The notes under the pieces were generated by a model, which saw only the letters and a list, made by a program, of their open reading frames with translations, ran no database searches and was not told the DNA's origin. A stretch of 64,000 bases of DNA from Microbacterium sp. SLBN-154 (GTDB taxonomy: Bacteria > Actinomycetota > Actinomycetes > Actinomycetales > Microbacteriaceae), in NCBI RefSeq assembly GCF_006715565.1, contig NZ_VFNL01000001.1, positions 1,178,001-1,242,000 of the forward strand. The letters are read 5' to 3'. Shown here piece after piece: positions 17,287 to 25,231 of this stretch; positions within the stretch are counted from its first letter, which is position 1; every line of letters begins with the position of its first letter. The translations under genes were made by a program, and so were the position numbers.

Positions 17287-18498
17287 TCAGGCAGCCGGCA
17301 CGCGATCGGCGAGGATCGCGACGCGGGCACCCGCGACGCGGGTGAGGATCAGCGTCGCCTCCCCGTCGCCGCGGAGCTTGAGCTTCGTGCGAAGCGTCGC
17401 CGGGTCGACATCCACGCCCCGCTTCTTGATCTCCAGGCGGCCGATGCCGCGCTCGCGGAGGGCCGCACCGAGCTTCCGGATGTCGGTGGGCAGCGTCTCA
17501 CGAACCCGGAACGTCGAGACGAACGGGCTCGTGAGCTCCGCATCGGAGGTGAGGTAGGCGACGCGGTCCGCGAGCATGCCTGCGCCCAGCGCCCGGGCGA
17601 CCTCGCCGATGAGGCGGGCGCGGATGACGGCGCCGTCGGGTTCGTGGATGAAGGCGCCGAGCGGGCGCACCGGCTCGTCGGGGGAGTCGGCGGGGGCGGT
17701 GAGCTCCATCGCCGAGGTGCCGCGCAGCACCAGCGCCGCCCGGCGCACACCCTCGCGCGCGAGCGCGCCCGACCAGAGCACCAGCTCGATCGTCGATCCG
17801 CCGGCGCTGACCCACTGCGCCTCGACGTCGTCGGGGATGAGGTCGCGGTCCATCCCCGGTCCGAGCTTCACGCCGGTGGGGTGGCGCGAGGCGAGGTCGA
17901 ACACCCAGTCCAGCGGCGGCGACCACTCGGAGGAGGCGGTGCGGGCCGTGTCACCGTGGCCGGCGGTGCGGCGGGCGGGGTCGAGCCAGAAGGCATCCGG
18001 GTTTCCGAGGGCCGGGAGATCGGATGCCGCGTCCTCCGCCGTGGCATGACGCACCGTCGCGAGGTCGCCGAAGGGAGCCAGGTTGTAGGCCGCGATCGCC
18101 GTGGTGACCTCGTCCGCGTCCACCGCGGTGACCCGCAGGCCCAGGGCGGCGAACCCCATCGCGTCGCCGCCGATCCCGCAGCCGAGGTCGGCCACCGACG
18201 TCATCCCCGCGGCGCGGAAGCGGTGCGCATGGTGGGCGGCGACCGACAGGCGGGTCGCCTGCTCGAGCCCTGCGCGAGTGAAGAGCATGCCCGAAGCGAA
18301 GGCGTCGAACTTCGCCGTCGCGCGTTCGCGAAGGCGGACCTGCCCGACGACGGCCGAGACCAGATCGGGGGAGTGCCCGGCCTTGCGCAGGCGCGAGACG
18401 GTGGCGGCGACATCCGCCGCGGACGTCACGGGCGGCAGATCGTCGAGGAGCCGCAGTCCTTCGGGGGTCAGGAGGGCGGCGAGTTCGGCCTTGTCCAC
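17287..18498 (-). CDS. Class I SAM-dependent methyltransferase with THUMP-like C-terminal domain
   Basis: 403 residues from GTG 18498, which follows a TAGGCT box by exactly 6 nt (leaderless pattern). A Rossmann methyltransferase core is visible near residues 95-200: VADLGCGIGGDAMGFA for SAM binding, VTAVDAD, and FWLDPARR. The C-terminal 90 residues (IRKLGAALRERGIGRLEIKKRGVDVD) match the THUMP-like domain found on uncharacterised actinobacterial methyltransferases. RNA is the likely substrate by family, but this is not established. It converges on the tsaD operon with only one base between the stops. Confidence 0.82.
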   Translation of the reverse strand: MDKAELAALLTPEGLRLLDDLPPVTSAADVAATVSRLRKAGHSPDLVSAVVGQVRLRERATAKFDAFASGMLFTRAGLEQATRLSVAAHHAHRFRAAGMTSVADLGCGIGGDAMGFAALGLRVTAVDADEVTTAIAAYNLAPFGDLATVRHATAEDAASDLPALGNPDAFWLDPARRTAGHGDTARTASSEWSPPLDWVFDLASRHPTGVKLGPGMDRDLIPDDVEAQWVSAGGSTIELVLWSGALAREGVRRAALVLRGTSAMELTAPADSPDEPVRPLGAFIHEPDGAVIRARLIGEVARALGAGMLADRVAYLTSDAELTSPFVSTFRVRETLPTDIRKLGAALRERGIGRLEIKKRGVDVDPATLRTKLKLRGDGEATLILTRVAGARVAILADRVPAA

Positions 18499-18504
18499 CC
18501 GGTA

Positions 18505-18510
18505 AGCCTA
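18505..18510 (-). promoter_or_regulatory. Putative -10 box of the methyltransferase gene (leaderless type)
   Basis: TAGGCT on the minus strand, followed by 6 nt and the GTG start at 18498. It is the same arrangement as at tsaB, rarD and guaB3. Confidence 0.5.
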
Positions 18511-18683
18511 GGTGCGGCGGGGTGTGCGACCCCGAACCCCCGGCGACCCCGAACCCCGAAACCCCGCACCCGACCCCTAGGGGATCCCCGGAAGGCTCCG
18601 GGGTGATCCCGGATGCCGGGGATGGCACCTGAGGCTGACACTGATGGAGCAAGGCCACAGGCTTCCAACGAAAGGGATAGGCA

Positions 18684-19649
18684 ATGCCTAACATCGAAGA
18701 CGTCATCCTCGCGGACGACGACAACAACATCGCCGTCGGCAACGAGGTCCTTTCGGACAACAACGTCGCCGTCGACTCGGGCAACGTTGAGGACAACGTC
18801 GTCATCGAGGACAACAACGTCGCCGTCGACTCGGGCAACGTCGAGGACAACATCGTCGTGACCGACAACAACCTCGCCGTTGACTCGGGCAACACCACCG
18901 ACTCGTACAACGACCTGCTCTCGAACAACGACGTCGACATCGAGGACTCGGGCAACACCGCGACCGACTCGTTCAACGAGACCGACGTGGACGTGGACGT
19001 CGACATCGACGCTTCCGACAACTCGGACAACTCGGACAACTCGACCAACGACTTCTCCGACAACTACACCGACTCGTTCAACGACTACACGCTGACTGAC
19101 GAGTCGATCACCGTCGGTGTGCGCCAGTACAACACCAACGTCAACAACGACTACCTCTTCCACGGCGCCGGCGCCGGTGGCGCTGCTGCTGCGGCTGCCG
19201 CTGGTGGCACCTTCGCCATCGACAACCGCACCACGATCGTCGACCAGTCGGTCAACCAGAACATCGACGCCGGCGACGACGTCTCGCAGTTCTTCGGTCA
19301 GGGTGCTGCTGTCGCCTCGGGTGACATGTCCATCGCGGCCGGCGGCGACGTCGACGTCGACAACTCGGTCACCGAGACCACCGTCGGCGACGTCTACATC
19401 GGAAACGAGTGGAACGCGCTGTCGATCAGCGACTCGTTCCAGGACAACTCGGTCAACGAGAACTACGAGTGGGAGCTCGAGATCGAGGACTCCTTCAACG
19501 ACGAGTCGACGAACACCGCGATCGACGTGGACGTCGAGGACGCGTTCAACGAGTACGACTACACCGAGATCGAGAACGAGTTCGAGTGGGAGAACAGCGG
19601 CAACTTCTTCAGCGACGGCAGCATCGTCACTGACGACGTCGAGCTGTGA
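18684..19649 (+). CDS. Asp/Asn-rich repeat protein of the Ini-like locus
   Basis: 321 residues, strongly acidic and rich in Asp, Asn, Val, Ser and Thr, with no cysteine and no obvious signal peptide. Residues about 20-75 are built of an 18-residue repeat (DNNVAVDSGNVEDNVVIE, encoded by a 54-bp DNA repeat). An Ala/Gly stretch (HGAGAGGAAAAAAAGG) near 160-178 leads into a module starting IDNRTTIVDQSVNQNI that is shared with the protein at 24397-25110 at about two thirds identity by eye. The C-terminus repeats DSFNDESTN-like units. A Shine-Dalgarno AAAGG precedes ATG 18684. Function is unknown; the regular alternating pattern may form a beta-solenoid or disordered scaffold. It lies upstream of two dynamin-like genes. 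Confidence 0.8.
   Translation: MPNIEDVILADDDNNIAVGNEVLSDNNVAVDSGNVEDNVVIEDNNVAVDSGNVEDNIVVTDNNLAVDSGNTTDSYNDLLSNNDVDIEDSGNTATDSFNETDVDVDVDIDASDNSDNSDNSTNDFSDNYTDSFNDYTLTDESITVGVRQYNTNVNNDYLFHGAGAGGAAAAAAAGGTFAIDNRTTIVDQSVNQNIDAGDDVSQFFGQGAAVASGDMSIAAGGDVDVDNSVTETTVGDVYIGNEWNALSISDSFQDNSVNENYEWELEIEDSFNDESTNTAIDVDVEDAFNEYDYTEIENEFEWENSGNFFSDGSIVTDDVEL
18758..18894 (+). repeat. 54-bp in-frame tandem repeat
   Basis: Two and a half units of a 54-bp repeat (starting GACAACAACGTCGCCGTCGA) encode the 18-residue Asp/Asn repeat. Units 1 and 2 differ by only a few bases, so recent duplication is likely. Confidence 0.75.
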
Positions 19650-19675
19650 TCTGACACGGTTCAGTAACGAACACA

Positions 19676-19713
19676 CCTTGCCCGGCCACCCCTTGGGGAG
19701 TGGCCGGGCAAGG
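19676..19713 (+). terminator. Strong hairpin between the repeat protein and the dynamin-like pair
   Basis: CCTTGCCCGGCCAC (19676-19689) pairs perfectly with GTGGCCGGGCAAGG (19700-19713) across a 10-nt loop. It may terminate the repeat-protein transcript or attenuate read-through into the GTPase genes. Confidence 0.85.
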
Positions 19714-19799
19714 CTCGTTTACCGCCTGAGCGGCGGCAGTTCTCGCGCGCTGAAGATTGGCGTAGCGTGTGGGTGGGGATGCACGACCAAGGGGGATGT

Positions 19800-21707
19800 G
19801 TGGCGGACAAGACGAACGACACCGACAATGCAAACGGGTTGGCGCAGCAGAGTCAGGAGGTGACGCTGCCGGCGCTCGCGCAGAGCGAAACGGGAAGAAC
19901 GCTCGTCACCCTCGTCGACAACATCGGCACGCTGGCTGACTCAGCCGGCCGCGCTGACCTCTCCGACCGCCTTCACCACACACGCGACCGCCTGGAAGAC
20001 CCGAACGTCCGCGTCATCGTCGTCGGGGAGTTCAAGAAGGGCAAGAGCAAGCTCATCAACGCCCTCGTCAACGCCCCGGTCTGCCCCGTCGACGACGACG
20101 TCGCCACGAGTGTTCCGACCGCCGTGGGGTACTCCGAGACGCCGGGCGCCTGGGTCGTCACCCAGAAGGAGGGTGAGCCGGGCGTCGTCGAACGGCTGGA
20201 GGTGCCGCTCGAGAACCTCGCCCAGTACGTCTCCGAGAAGGGCAACCCGCAGAACGAGCAGCAGATCGTCGGCGCGGAGGTGGCGCTCCCTCGCGAACTG
20301 CTGAAGGGCGGTCTGCGGCTCGTCGATTCTCCCGGCGTCGGCGGTCTCGACTCGACGAACGCCCTCGCCACGCTGGCCGCGCTTTCGAGCGCGCACGCGG
20401 TGCTGCTGGTCTCCGACGCGTCGCAGGAGTACACCGAGCCCGAGGTGCAGTTCCTGCGTCACGCGATGCGCGTGTCGCCCAACGTCGCCGCGGTCATCGC
20501 TAAGACCGACCTGTATCCGCACTGGCGCGAAATCGAGCAGATCGACCGGGGCCACCTCGGTGATGTCGGCGAGGTCCCCGTCTTCTCCGTCTCGAGCGAT
20601 CTGCGCCTCATGGCCGCCCAGCTCCAGGATCGAGAACTCAACGACGAGTCGGGCTTCCCCGCCCTGGTCTCGCACCTCCGTCGGGATGTCCTCGGACGTG
20701 CCGAGGACATTCAGGCTCGCTCGGCTGTTCATGACCTGGTCTCCGTGGTCGACCAGCTGCAGATGTCGCTCACCACCGAGTTGAACGCCATTCTGCACCC
20801 CGAAGACACTCCGCGCATGATCGCGCAGCTCGAAGACGCCAAAGCCCGTACGGAGGAGTTCCGTGGTCGGTCGTCGAAGTGGCAGACGGCTCTGAACGAC
20901 GGTGTTGCCGACCTCATCTCCGACATGGAGCACGACCTGCGCGACCGCCTCCGCCGCGTGCAGCGCGAGGCCGAGAACGCCATCGACGAGGGTGACCCCG
21001 GGCCCATCTGGGAGCAGATGACGGACTGGCTCGACCAGCGCGTCTCGGCTGCGGTGTCCGAGACCTTCGTCTGGACAGACGAGCGCTCGCGCTGGCTGTG
21101 CGAAGAGGTCGCGGATCTGTTCCAGGAGGGTGAGACCGAGATTCCGCTCGTCTACGTGGCCGATACCGCCGGCGTGCTTGACCCGATCGACCAGATCTCC
21201 CATCTGGATGCGGGCACCCTCGGCGCAGGGGAGAAGATCTTCATCGGCGTCCGCGGATCCTACGGCGGGGTGCTCATGGTCGGGCTCGCGACCAGCCTCA
21301 TCGGCCTGTCGTTGATCAACCCGCTCTCCCTTCTCGCCGGCGTGCTGGTGGGACGCCGCGCGTATCGCGAGGACATGGGCAACCGGCTGTCGCGGCGCCG
21401 CTTCGAGGCGAAGAACATCGTCCGCAAGCACATCGACGAGGTCATCTTCCAGGTCTCCAAGCAGTTGAAGGACCGCCTTCGCATGGTGCAGCGTGCGGCG
21501 CGCGACCACTTCGGCAGCATCGCCGACGAGCTTCATCGCTCGCTGTCGGAAGCCGTGCTTGCGGCCAAGCAGGCTGCAGGCTCGTTCTCGGCGAACCAGG
21601 ACCAGCGTGTCAAGCAGCTGCAGGCCCAGATCGCCCAGATCGAGACGGTGCGGTCCAAGATCCCGAATGTGCCGGCCATCAAGCAGCTGGAGACCGTGCG
21701 GCGGTGA
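19800..21707 (+). CDS. Dynamin-like GTPase, IniA-like
   Basis: 635 residues from GTG 19800, which has a GGGGGA Shine-Dalgarno 3-5 nt upstream; in-frame starts at 19767 and 19779 are possible. GTPase motifs: G1 GEFKKGKSK near residue 76, G2 TSVPTA, G3 DSPGVGG and G4 AKTD. A long helical region follows, with a hydrophobic hairpin near residues 480-525 (GSYGGVLMVGLATSLIGLSL) like the membrane paddle of bacterial dynamins, then more coiled coil. The length and motifs match mycobacterial IniA (about 640 residues), a dynamin-like protein shown to remodel membranes. It is coupled by GTGA to a second GTPase, as iniA is followed by iniC. Confidence 0.87.
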   Translation: MADKTNDTDNANGLAQQSQEVTLPALAQSETGRTLVTLVDNIGTLADSAGRADLSDRLHHTRDRLEDPNVRVIVVGEFKKGKSKLINALVNAPVCPVDDDVATSVPTAVGYSETPGAWVVTQKEGEPGVVERLEVPLENLAQYVSEKGNPQNEQQIVGAEVALPRELLKGGLRLVDSPGVGGLDSTNALATLAALSSAHAVLLVSDASQEYTEPEVQFLRHAMRVSPNVAAVIAKTDLYPHWREIEQIDRGHLGDVGEVPVFSVSSDLRLMAAQLQDRELNDESGFPALVSHLRRDVLGRAEDIQARSAVHDLVSVVDQLQMSLTTELNAILHPEDTPRMIAQLEDAKARTEEFRGRSSKWQTALNDGVADLISDMEHDLRDRLRRVQREAENAIDEGDPGPIWEQMTDWLDQRVSAAVSETFVWTDERSRWLCEEVADLFQEGETEIPLVYVADTAGVLDPIDQISHLDAGTLGAGEKIFIGVRGSYGGVLMVGLATSLIGLSLINPLSLLAGVLVGRRAYREDMGNRLSRRRFEAKNIVRKHIDEVIFQVSKQLKDRLRMVQRAARDHFGSIADELHRSLSEAVLAAKQAAGSFSANQDQRVKQLQAQIAQIETVRSKIPNVPAIKQLETVRR

Positions 21708-23323
21708 CAAGTTCGGTACGCGACGACGCGGCGAAGCTGCTCGCGTCGGCCCTGGAGCTCTACGATGAGACGTCCGACACCCGGACGGCTCTCGACGACC
21801 TGCACCGCCGCCTCCACGAACCCCTGCGGCTGGCCCTGGCCGGCATGGTCAAGGCGGGCAAGTCGACGCTTCTGAATGCGATCCTCGGAGAGAAGCTCGC
21901 TCCCACGGACGCGGGGGAGTGCACCCGGGTGGTGACGTGGTACCGCTACTCCACGACCCCGAGCATCACGCTGCACCCGCACGAGGGGGAGCCGCGACGG
22001 ATGCCCATCAAGCGCGAGGCGGGGCGTCTCGTGCTCGAGCTCGACGGCGTCGCGGCCGAGGAGGTCGCCTGGATCGACGTCGGCTGGCCGTCCTCCGGTC
22101 TGCGCTCGGTCATCCTCATCGATACCCCCGGCATCGCCTCGCTCTCCACGGATGTCTCCGCTCGGTCCACGGCCTTCCTCGTGCCGGAAGCGCGCCCCTC
22201 ATCGGCTGACGCGATCATCTACCTCATGCGGCACCTTCACGCCTCCGATCTGAAGTTCCTGGAATCTTTCCGCGACACGGCGGCGGGGTCATCCGAGACC
22301 GTGAACGCGGTGGCGGTGCTTTCGCGTGCCGACGAGATCGGCTCCGGACGCATCGACTCGATGCTCTCGGCGCAGAAAGTCGCGCGACGGTACGAGAGGG
22401 ACGGGGACCTGGCCTCGCTGTCGCTCGGTGTGGTTCCCGTGGCCGGCCTTCTCGCCGAGAGTGCGAAGACGCTCCGCGAAGGCGAGTATGCGGCGTTCAA
22501 GGCACTCGCCGCCCTGCCGCGCGACGATCGTGAACGCCTCATGGTGTCGGCCGATCGCTTCGCCCGTCCGTCCGAGGTGACGACCCTGAGCGAGAAGGCT
22601 CGGAGGGACCTCCTCGCCCGTTTCGGCATCTTCGGTGTGCGTCTGGCGGTCGCCTTGATCCGCGGTGGTGCGTCGACCTCCACCGATCTTGCCGAGCAGC
22701 TGGTGCAGCACAGCGGTCTGAATGAGCTGCAGGGGTTCGTCCGCGAGCAGTTCCGCACGCGAGGGGCAGACCTGAAGGTGCGTGGCGTCCTCGACGGACT
22801 GGAGCAGACCATCCGCGATGATCCTCGGGAGGGGACGCAGTCCATTCTCGCCGGGATCGAGCGGATCCGCGCCACCGCGCATACGCTGCGCGAGTTGTCC
22901 CTGCTGTCTCAGGCGAAGGCGTCGGGGCTGCCGCTGCGTGTGGCCGACTCGGCCGTGGCTGAGCGGATCATCGGTGGTCAGGGGGTCACCGCTACCGCTC
23001 GACTCGGACTCGACGACGAGGCGACCGATGCGGCAATTCGCGAAGAGGTCGACACGCAGCTCGCCTACTGGCGTTCGCTGAGTCAGTCCCCGCTCACCGA
23101 GCGGGCCGCCGTCGAGGTCTGTCGCGTGGTGATCCGCAGCCTTGAGGAGATCGTGTCAGAACTCGTCGCCGCCCCCGGCAGGACGCACGTCAACCCGACG
23201 GGCAGTCCAGCGCAGAGCGTTCGGGAACGTGCTGAAGAGCAGCGCGAGGACGGCGAGACCGGCCTGAGCGATGAAGAGCTGCTCGAGCATGGCTCCGTAC
23301 TCTCCGGTCCCGACAAACTCTAG
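21704..23323 (+). CDS. Dynamin-like GTPase, IniC-like
   Basis: 539 residues; the GTG start overlaps the IniA-like stop. G1 GMVKAGKSTL near residue 47, G2 TRVVTWYRY, G3 DTPGIASLS and G4 SRAD identify a dynamin-family GTPase; a long helical C-terminal half follows without clear membrane segments. Size and position correspond to mycobacterial IniC (about 490 residues). Paired bacterial dynamins often act as heterotypic partners. The final 55 residues are encoded by DNA that is antisense to the end of the convergent membrane-protein gene and look like unselected tail (Glu/Arg/Gln-rich), so the ancestral end was probably near residue 485. Confidence 0.83.
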   Translation: MTSSVRDDAAKLLASALELYDETSDTRTALDDLHRRLHEPLRLALAGMVKAGKSTLLNAILGEKLAPTDAGECTRVVTWYRYSTTPSITLHPHEGEPRRMPIKREAGRLVLELDGVAAEEVAWIDVGWPSSGLRSVILIDTPGIASLSTDVSARSTAFLVPEARPSSADAIIYLMRHLHASDLKFLESFRDTAAGSSETVNAVAVLSRADEIGSGRIDSMLSAQKVARRYERDGDLASLSLGVVPVAGLLAESAKTLREGEYAAFKALAALPRDDRERLMVSADRFARPSEVTTLSEKARRDLLARFGIFGVRLAVALIRGGASTSTDLAEQLVQHSGLNELQGFVREQFRTRGADLKVRGVLDGLEQTIRDDPREGTQSILAGIERIRATAHTLRELSLLSQAKASGLPLRVADSAVAERIIGGQGVTATARLGLDDEATDAAIREEVDTQLAYWRSLSQSPLTERAAVEVCRVVIRSLEEIVSELVAAPGRTHVNPTGSPAQSVRERAEEQREDGETGLSDEELLEHGSVLSGPDKL

Positions 23324-24373
23324 GGCGATCAGATAGACGACGCCCATCACGATGGTCGTCCCCAGCTGCCACCACCGGATATTGGGTTTGCGTCCGGAGA
23401 ATGACACCAGCTGCACGATCTGGAAGAGCAACAGCGTCACCATGATGCCGAAGACCGACCAGAAAAGGATGTCGGCTGCCGACTCATAGGTCGCGTCTTC
23501 GCGTCCTTCGCTGACGCCTCGGATGACGTCCTGGATGAGCGGAAGCTGGTCCTCGCGGATGACGAAGTAGAACACGACAGCCACGGCTCCTACGGCGAAG
23601 CTCAGCACCCAGAGGAACTGGGCCATGCGCACCGTGAAAGGAGGCGGCGCCTTGGCCATGACGGGCGCAGCAGAGGGGTTCACCAGCGCGGGACGCTCCG
23701 GGGCATCTCGCTTGGGCTGGAATCCCCTTCGCGGAGTCGAGACGACCGGACCCTGCGGAGGCGCCGGGTCGGTGTAGAGCGGCACCGGCTGCTGTGGCCC
23801 GGAGCCGGGCGCGAACTTCGCCTGGCTCACCGGGACCTGCACCGGCTGGATGCGGCCGAGCGTTGCCCCCGACTGTGCGGGAGGTTGCCCGGGATACGGC
23901 TGCGCGCCCTGCGGTGGTCGCTGAGGTGGTTGCCCCTGAGCGCGCTGCTGCCCCTGGGGGCGGTGCTGTCCCTGGCCCGGCGCCTGCTGCCCTTGCGGGC
24001 GCGGCTGTCCCTGGTTGGGTGACTGCTGGCCCTGTGGGCGCGGCTGTCCCTGTGGGCGCGGCTGTCCCTGTGGGCGTGGCTGTCCCTGTGGGCGCGGCTG
24101 TCCTTGGCCGGGCACCCCCTGCCCCTGAGGACGCTGCTGGCCCTGGTCAGGCGCCTGCGGAGAGCCGTTGCCCTGTGGAGGAGTCTGTCCCTGCATCTGA
24201 GCCTCCGGCGTCGGCGCCTGCGTGGGCACCGCGTTCGCCGGACGCTGGCGGTCACGGCGCTTCTTTTCGGTCGCCGCGTGCTGCGCGAGGACATCGTCCA
24301 CGAAAGAATCCTCAGCCGCGCGCCGGCTTGGGGCATCGGCGCGCGGCTGAGGGGGCTTCTGATCGTCGGTCAC
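23156..24373 (-). CDS. Pro/Gln-repeat protein with four C-terminal TM helices
   Basis: 405 residues from GTG 24373. The N-terminal 220 residues are a low-complexity, basic, Pro/Gln/Gly-rich region with repeated QGQPRP hexamers near residues 92-118. The C-terminal 150 residues contain four hydrophobic helices (about 260-285, 310-335, 350-370 and 378-395), with a loop SFSGRKPNIRWW. I recognise no enzyme motif. The gene starts 23 bp after the stop of the IniB-domain gene and is probably co-transcribed with it. Its 3' end overlaps that of the IniC-like gene by 168 bp. A disordered cytoplasmic arm on a membrane anchor suggests a scaffold or recruitment role, which is inference. Confidence 0.78.
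   Translation of the reverse strand: MTDDQKPPQPRADAPSRRAAEDSFVDDVLAQHAATEKKRRDRQRPANAVPTQAPTPEAQMQGQTPPQGNGSPQAPDQGQQRPQGQGVPGQGQPRPQGQPRPQGQPRPQGQPRPQGQQSPNQGQPRPQGQQAPGQGQHRPQGQQRAQGQPPQRPPQGAQPYPGQPPAQSGATLGRIQPVQVPVSQAKFAPGSGPQQPVPLYTDPAPPQGPVVSTPRRGFQPKRDAPERPALVNPSAAPVMAKAPPPFTVRMAQFLWVLSFAVGAVAVVFYFVIREDQLPLIQDVIRGVSEGREDATYESAADILFWSVFGIMVTLLLFQIVQLVSFSGRKPNIRWWQLGTTIVMGVVYLIALEFVGTGEYGAMLEQLFIAQAGLAVLALLFSTFPNALRWTARRVDVRPAGGGDEF
24012..24110 (-). repeat. Coding tandem repeat for QGQPRP units
   Basis: Near-identical 18-bp units (plus-strand GCTGTCCCTGTGGGCGCG and variants) recur in tandem with looser copies on either side, encoding the Pro/Gln hexamers. Period and frame show a protein repeat, not a CRISPR array. 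Confidence 0.75.
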
Positions 24374-24396
24374 AGAAGAACCTTACGGGGAGACCG

Positions 24397-25110
24397 TTAC
24401 GGCTGGTCAGTCTCCTCTGTGTAGACGATCGCGTCGTCAGAGGCGATGTTGCCACTGTTGTCGTAGTCGTAGGACTCCTCGACGACGACCTCGGTGGTGT
24501 CGTTGAACGAGTCGTCCGCCGAAACATCGGCGTCCACGTTGGTCGACTCGTCGTTGAACGACTCGTCTGCCACCACCACGACGTCGGTGTCGGTGTTCGT
24601 CGACTCGTCGTCGAACGAATCCGTGATGTCGACGTTGGTCTCTTCGTTGCCGATGGAGACATCGCCGACAGTGACGTCGGTTTCGGAGTTGTCGACGGAC
24701 GCGTCATCGCCGGCGGCGATCGACTCGTCGCCCGACGCGACATTGGCTTCCTGGTCGAAGATCTGGTTGACGTCGCCCTCGGCCCAGATGTTCTGGTTCA
24801 CCGACTGGTCGACGATGGTCGCCCGGTTGTCGATGTGGAAGTTGTTGGCGATGTTCCAGATCTCCTTCTCGACCGGCGGCTTCGGGCCGGGGCCAGGAGG
24901 ATTGGGGTGCGGCGTCGGGTGCACGTCGGGGCGGTCGACGATGATCGGGGCGACAGCCCGAACGTCTTCCGCGGTGCACTCGGCGAGGCCGGCGCTGGCG
25001 AGAGCGGCCTCAGGGTTGGCGTCATATTCGGCTGCTGCGTCAGGATCGTTCAGCAGGCTCAAAATGAACTCGATCAGTGCATCGGCGATGGTCGCCAGCG
25101 GTGTAGTCAT
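24397..25110 (-). CDS. IniB N-terminal-domain protein with Asp/Asn-rich tail
   Basis: 237 residues from ATG 25110, with an AGGAG Shine-Dalgarno 8 nt upstream. Residues 1-60 (ALIEFILSLLNDPDAAAEYD, then ALASAGL and the VRAVAPIIVD stretch) match the N-terminal domain of mycobacterial IniB, which begins with a similar SLIDYILSLF helix. A Pro-rich linker (HPTPHPNPPGPGPKPP) follows, then a module beginning IDNRATIVDQSVNQNI and repeating DDSFNDES-like units to the end, shared with the protein at 18684-19649. No signal peptide or TM is seen. It probably heads a two-gene transcript with the Pro/Gln membrane protein. The biochemical function of IniB is itself unclear; a role in envelope stress is inferred from the family. 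Confidence 0.82.
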   Translation of the reverse strand: MTTPLATIADALIEFILSLLNDPDAAAEYDANPEAALASAGLAECTAEDVRAVAPIIVDRPDVHPTPHPNPPGPGPKPPVEKEIWNIANNFHIDNRATIVDQSVNQNIWAEGDVNQIFDQEANVASGDESIAAGDDASVDNSETDVTVGDVSIGNEETNVDITDSFDDESTNTDTDVVVVADESFNDESTNVDADVSADDSFNDTTEVVVEESYDYDNSGNIASDDAIVYTEETDQP

Positions 25111-25144
25111 AAGTCGGCTCCTGTCTCTGCGAGACTCTTTTCAG

Positions 25145-25219
25145 AGGCTATGCGTTGGTCTTCGGTCTGGAATCGGGGGTTAGCCCGAAAAGTCGTGGGG
25201 GTACTACGGGGTTCCCCCG
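25145..25219 (-). promoter_or_regulatory. Promoter region of the IniB-domain gene with phased ACCCC repeats
   Basis: On the minus strand a TAGCCT -10-like box (25150-25145) is preceded by three C-tracts, TAACCCCC (25182-25175), TACCCCC (25203-25197) and AACCCC (25213-25208), spaced 22 and 11 bp apart. Similar ACCCC tracts lie 110-150 bp before the plus-strand repeat-protein gene. They could be regulator sites; nothing here proves it. Confidence 0.35.
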
Positions 25220-25231
25220 ATACGTAACGGC

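Noticed and set aside
23990..24120. Regular repeats resembling a CRISPR array
   Set aside because: Period is 18 bp with no spacers, in frame inside a Pro/Gln protein gene.
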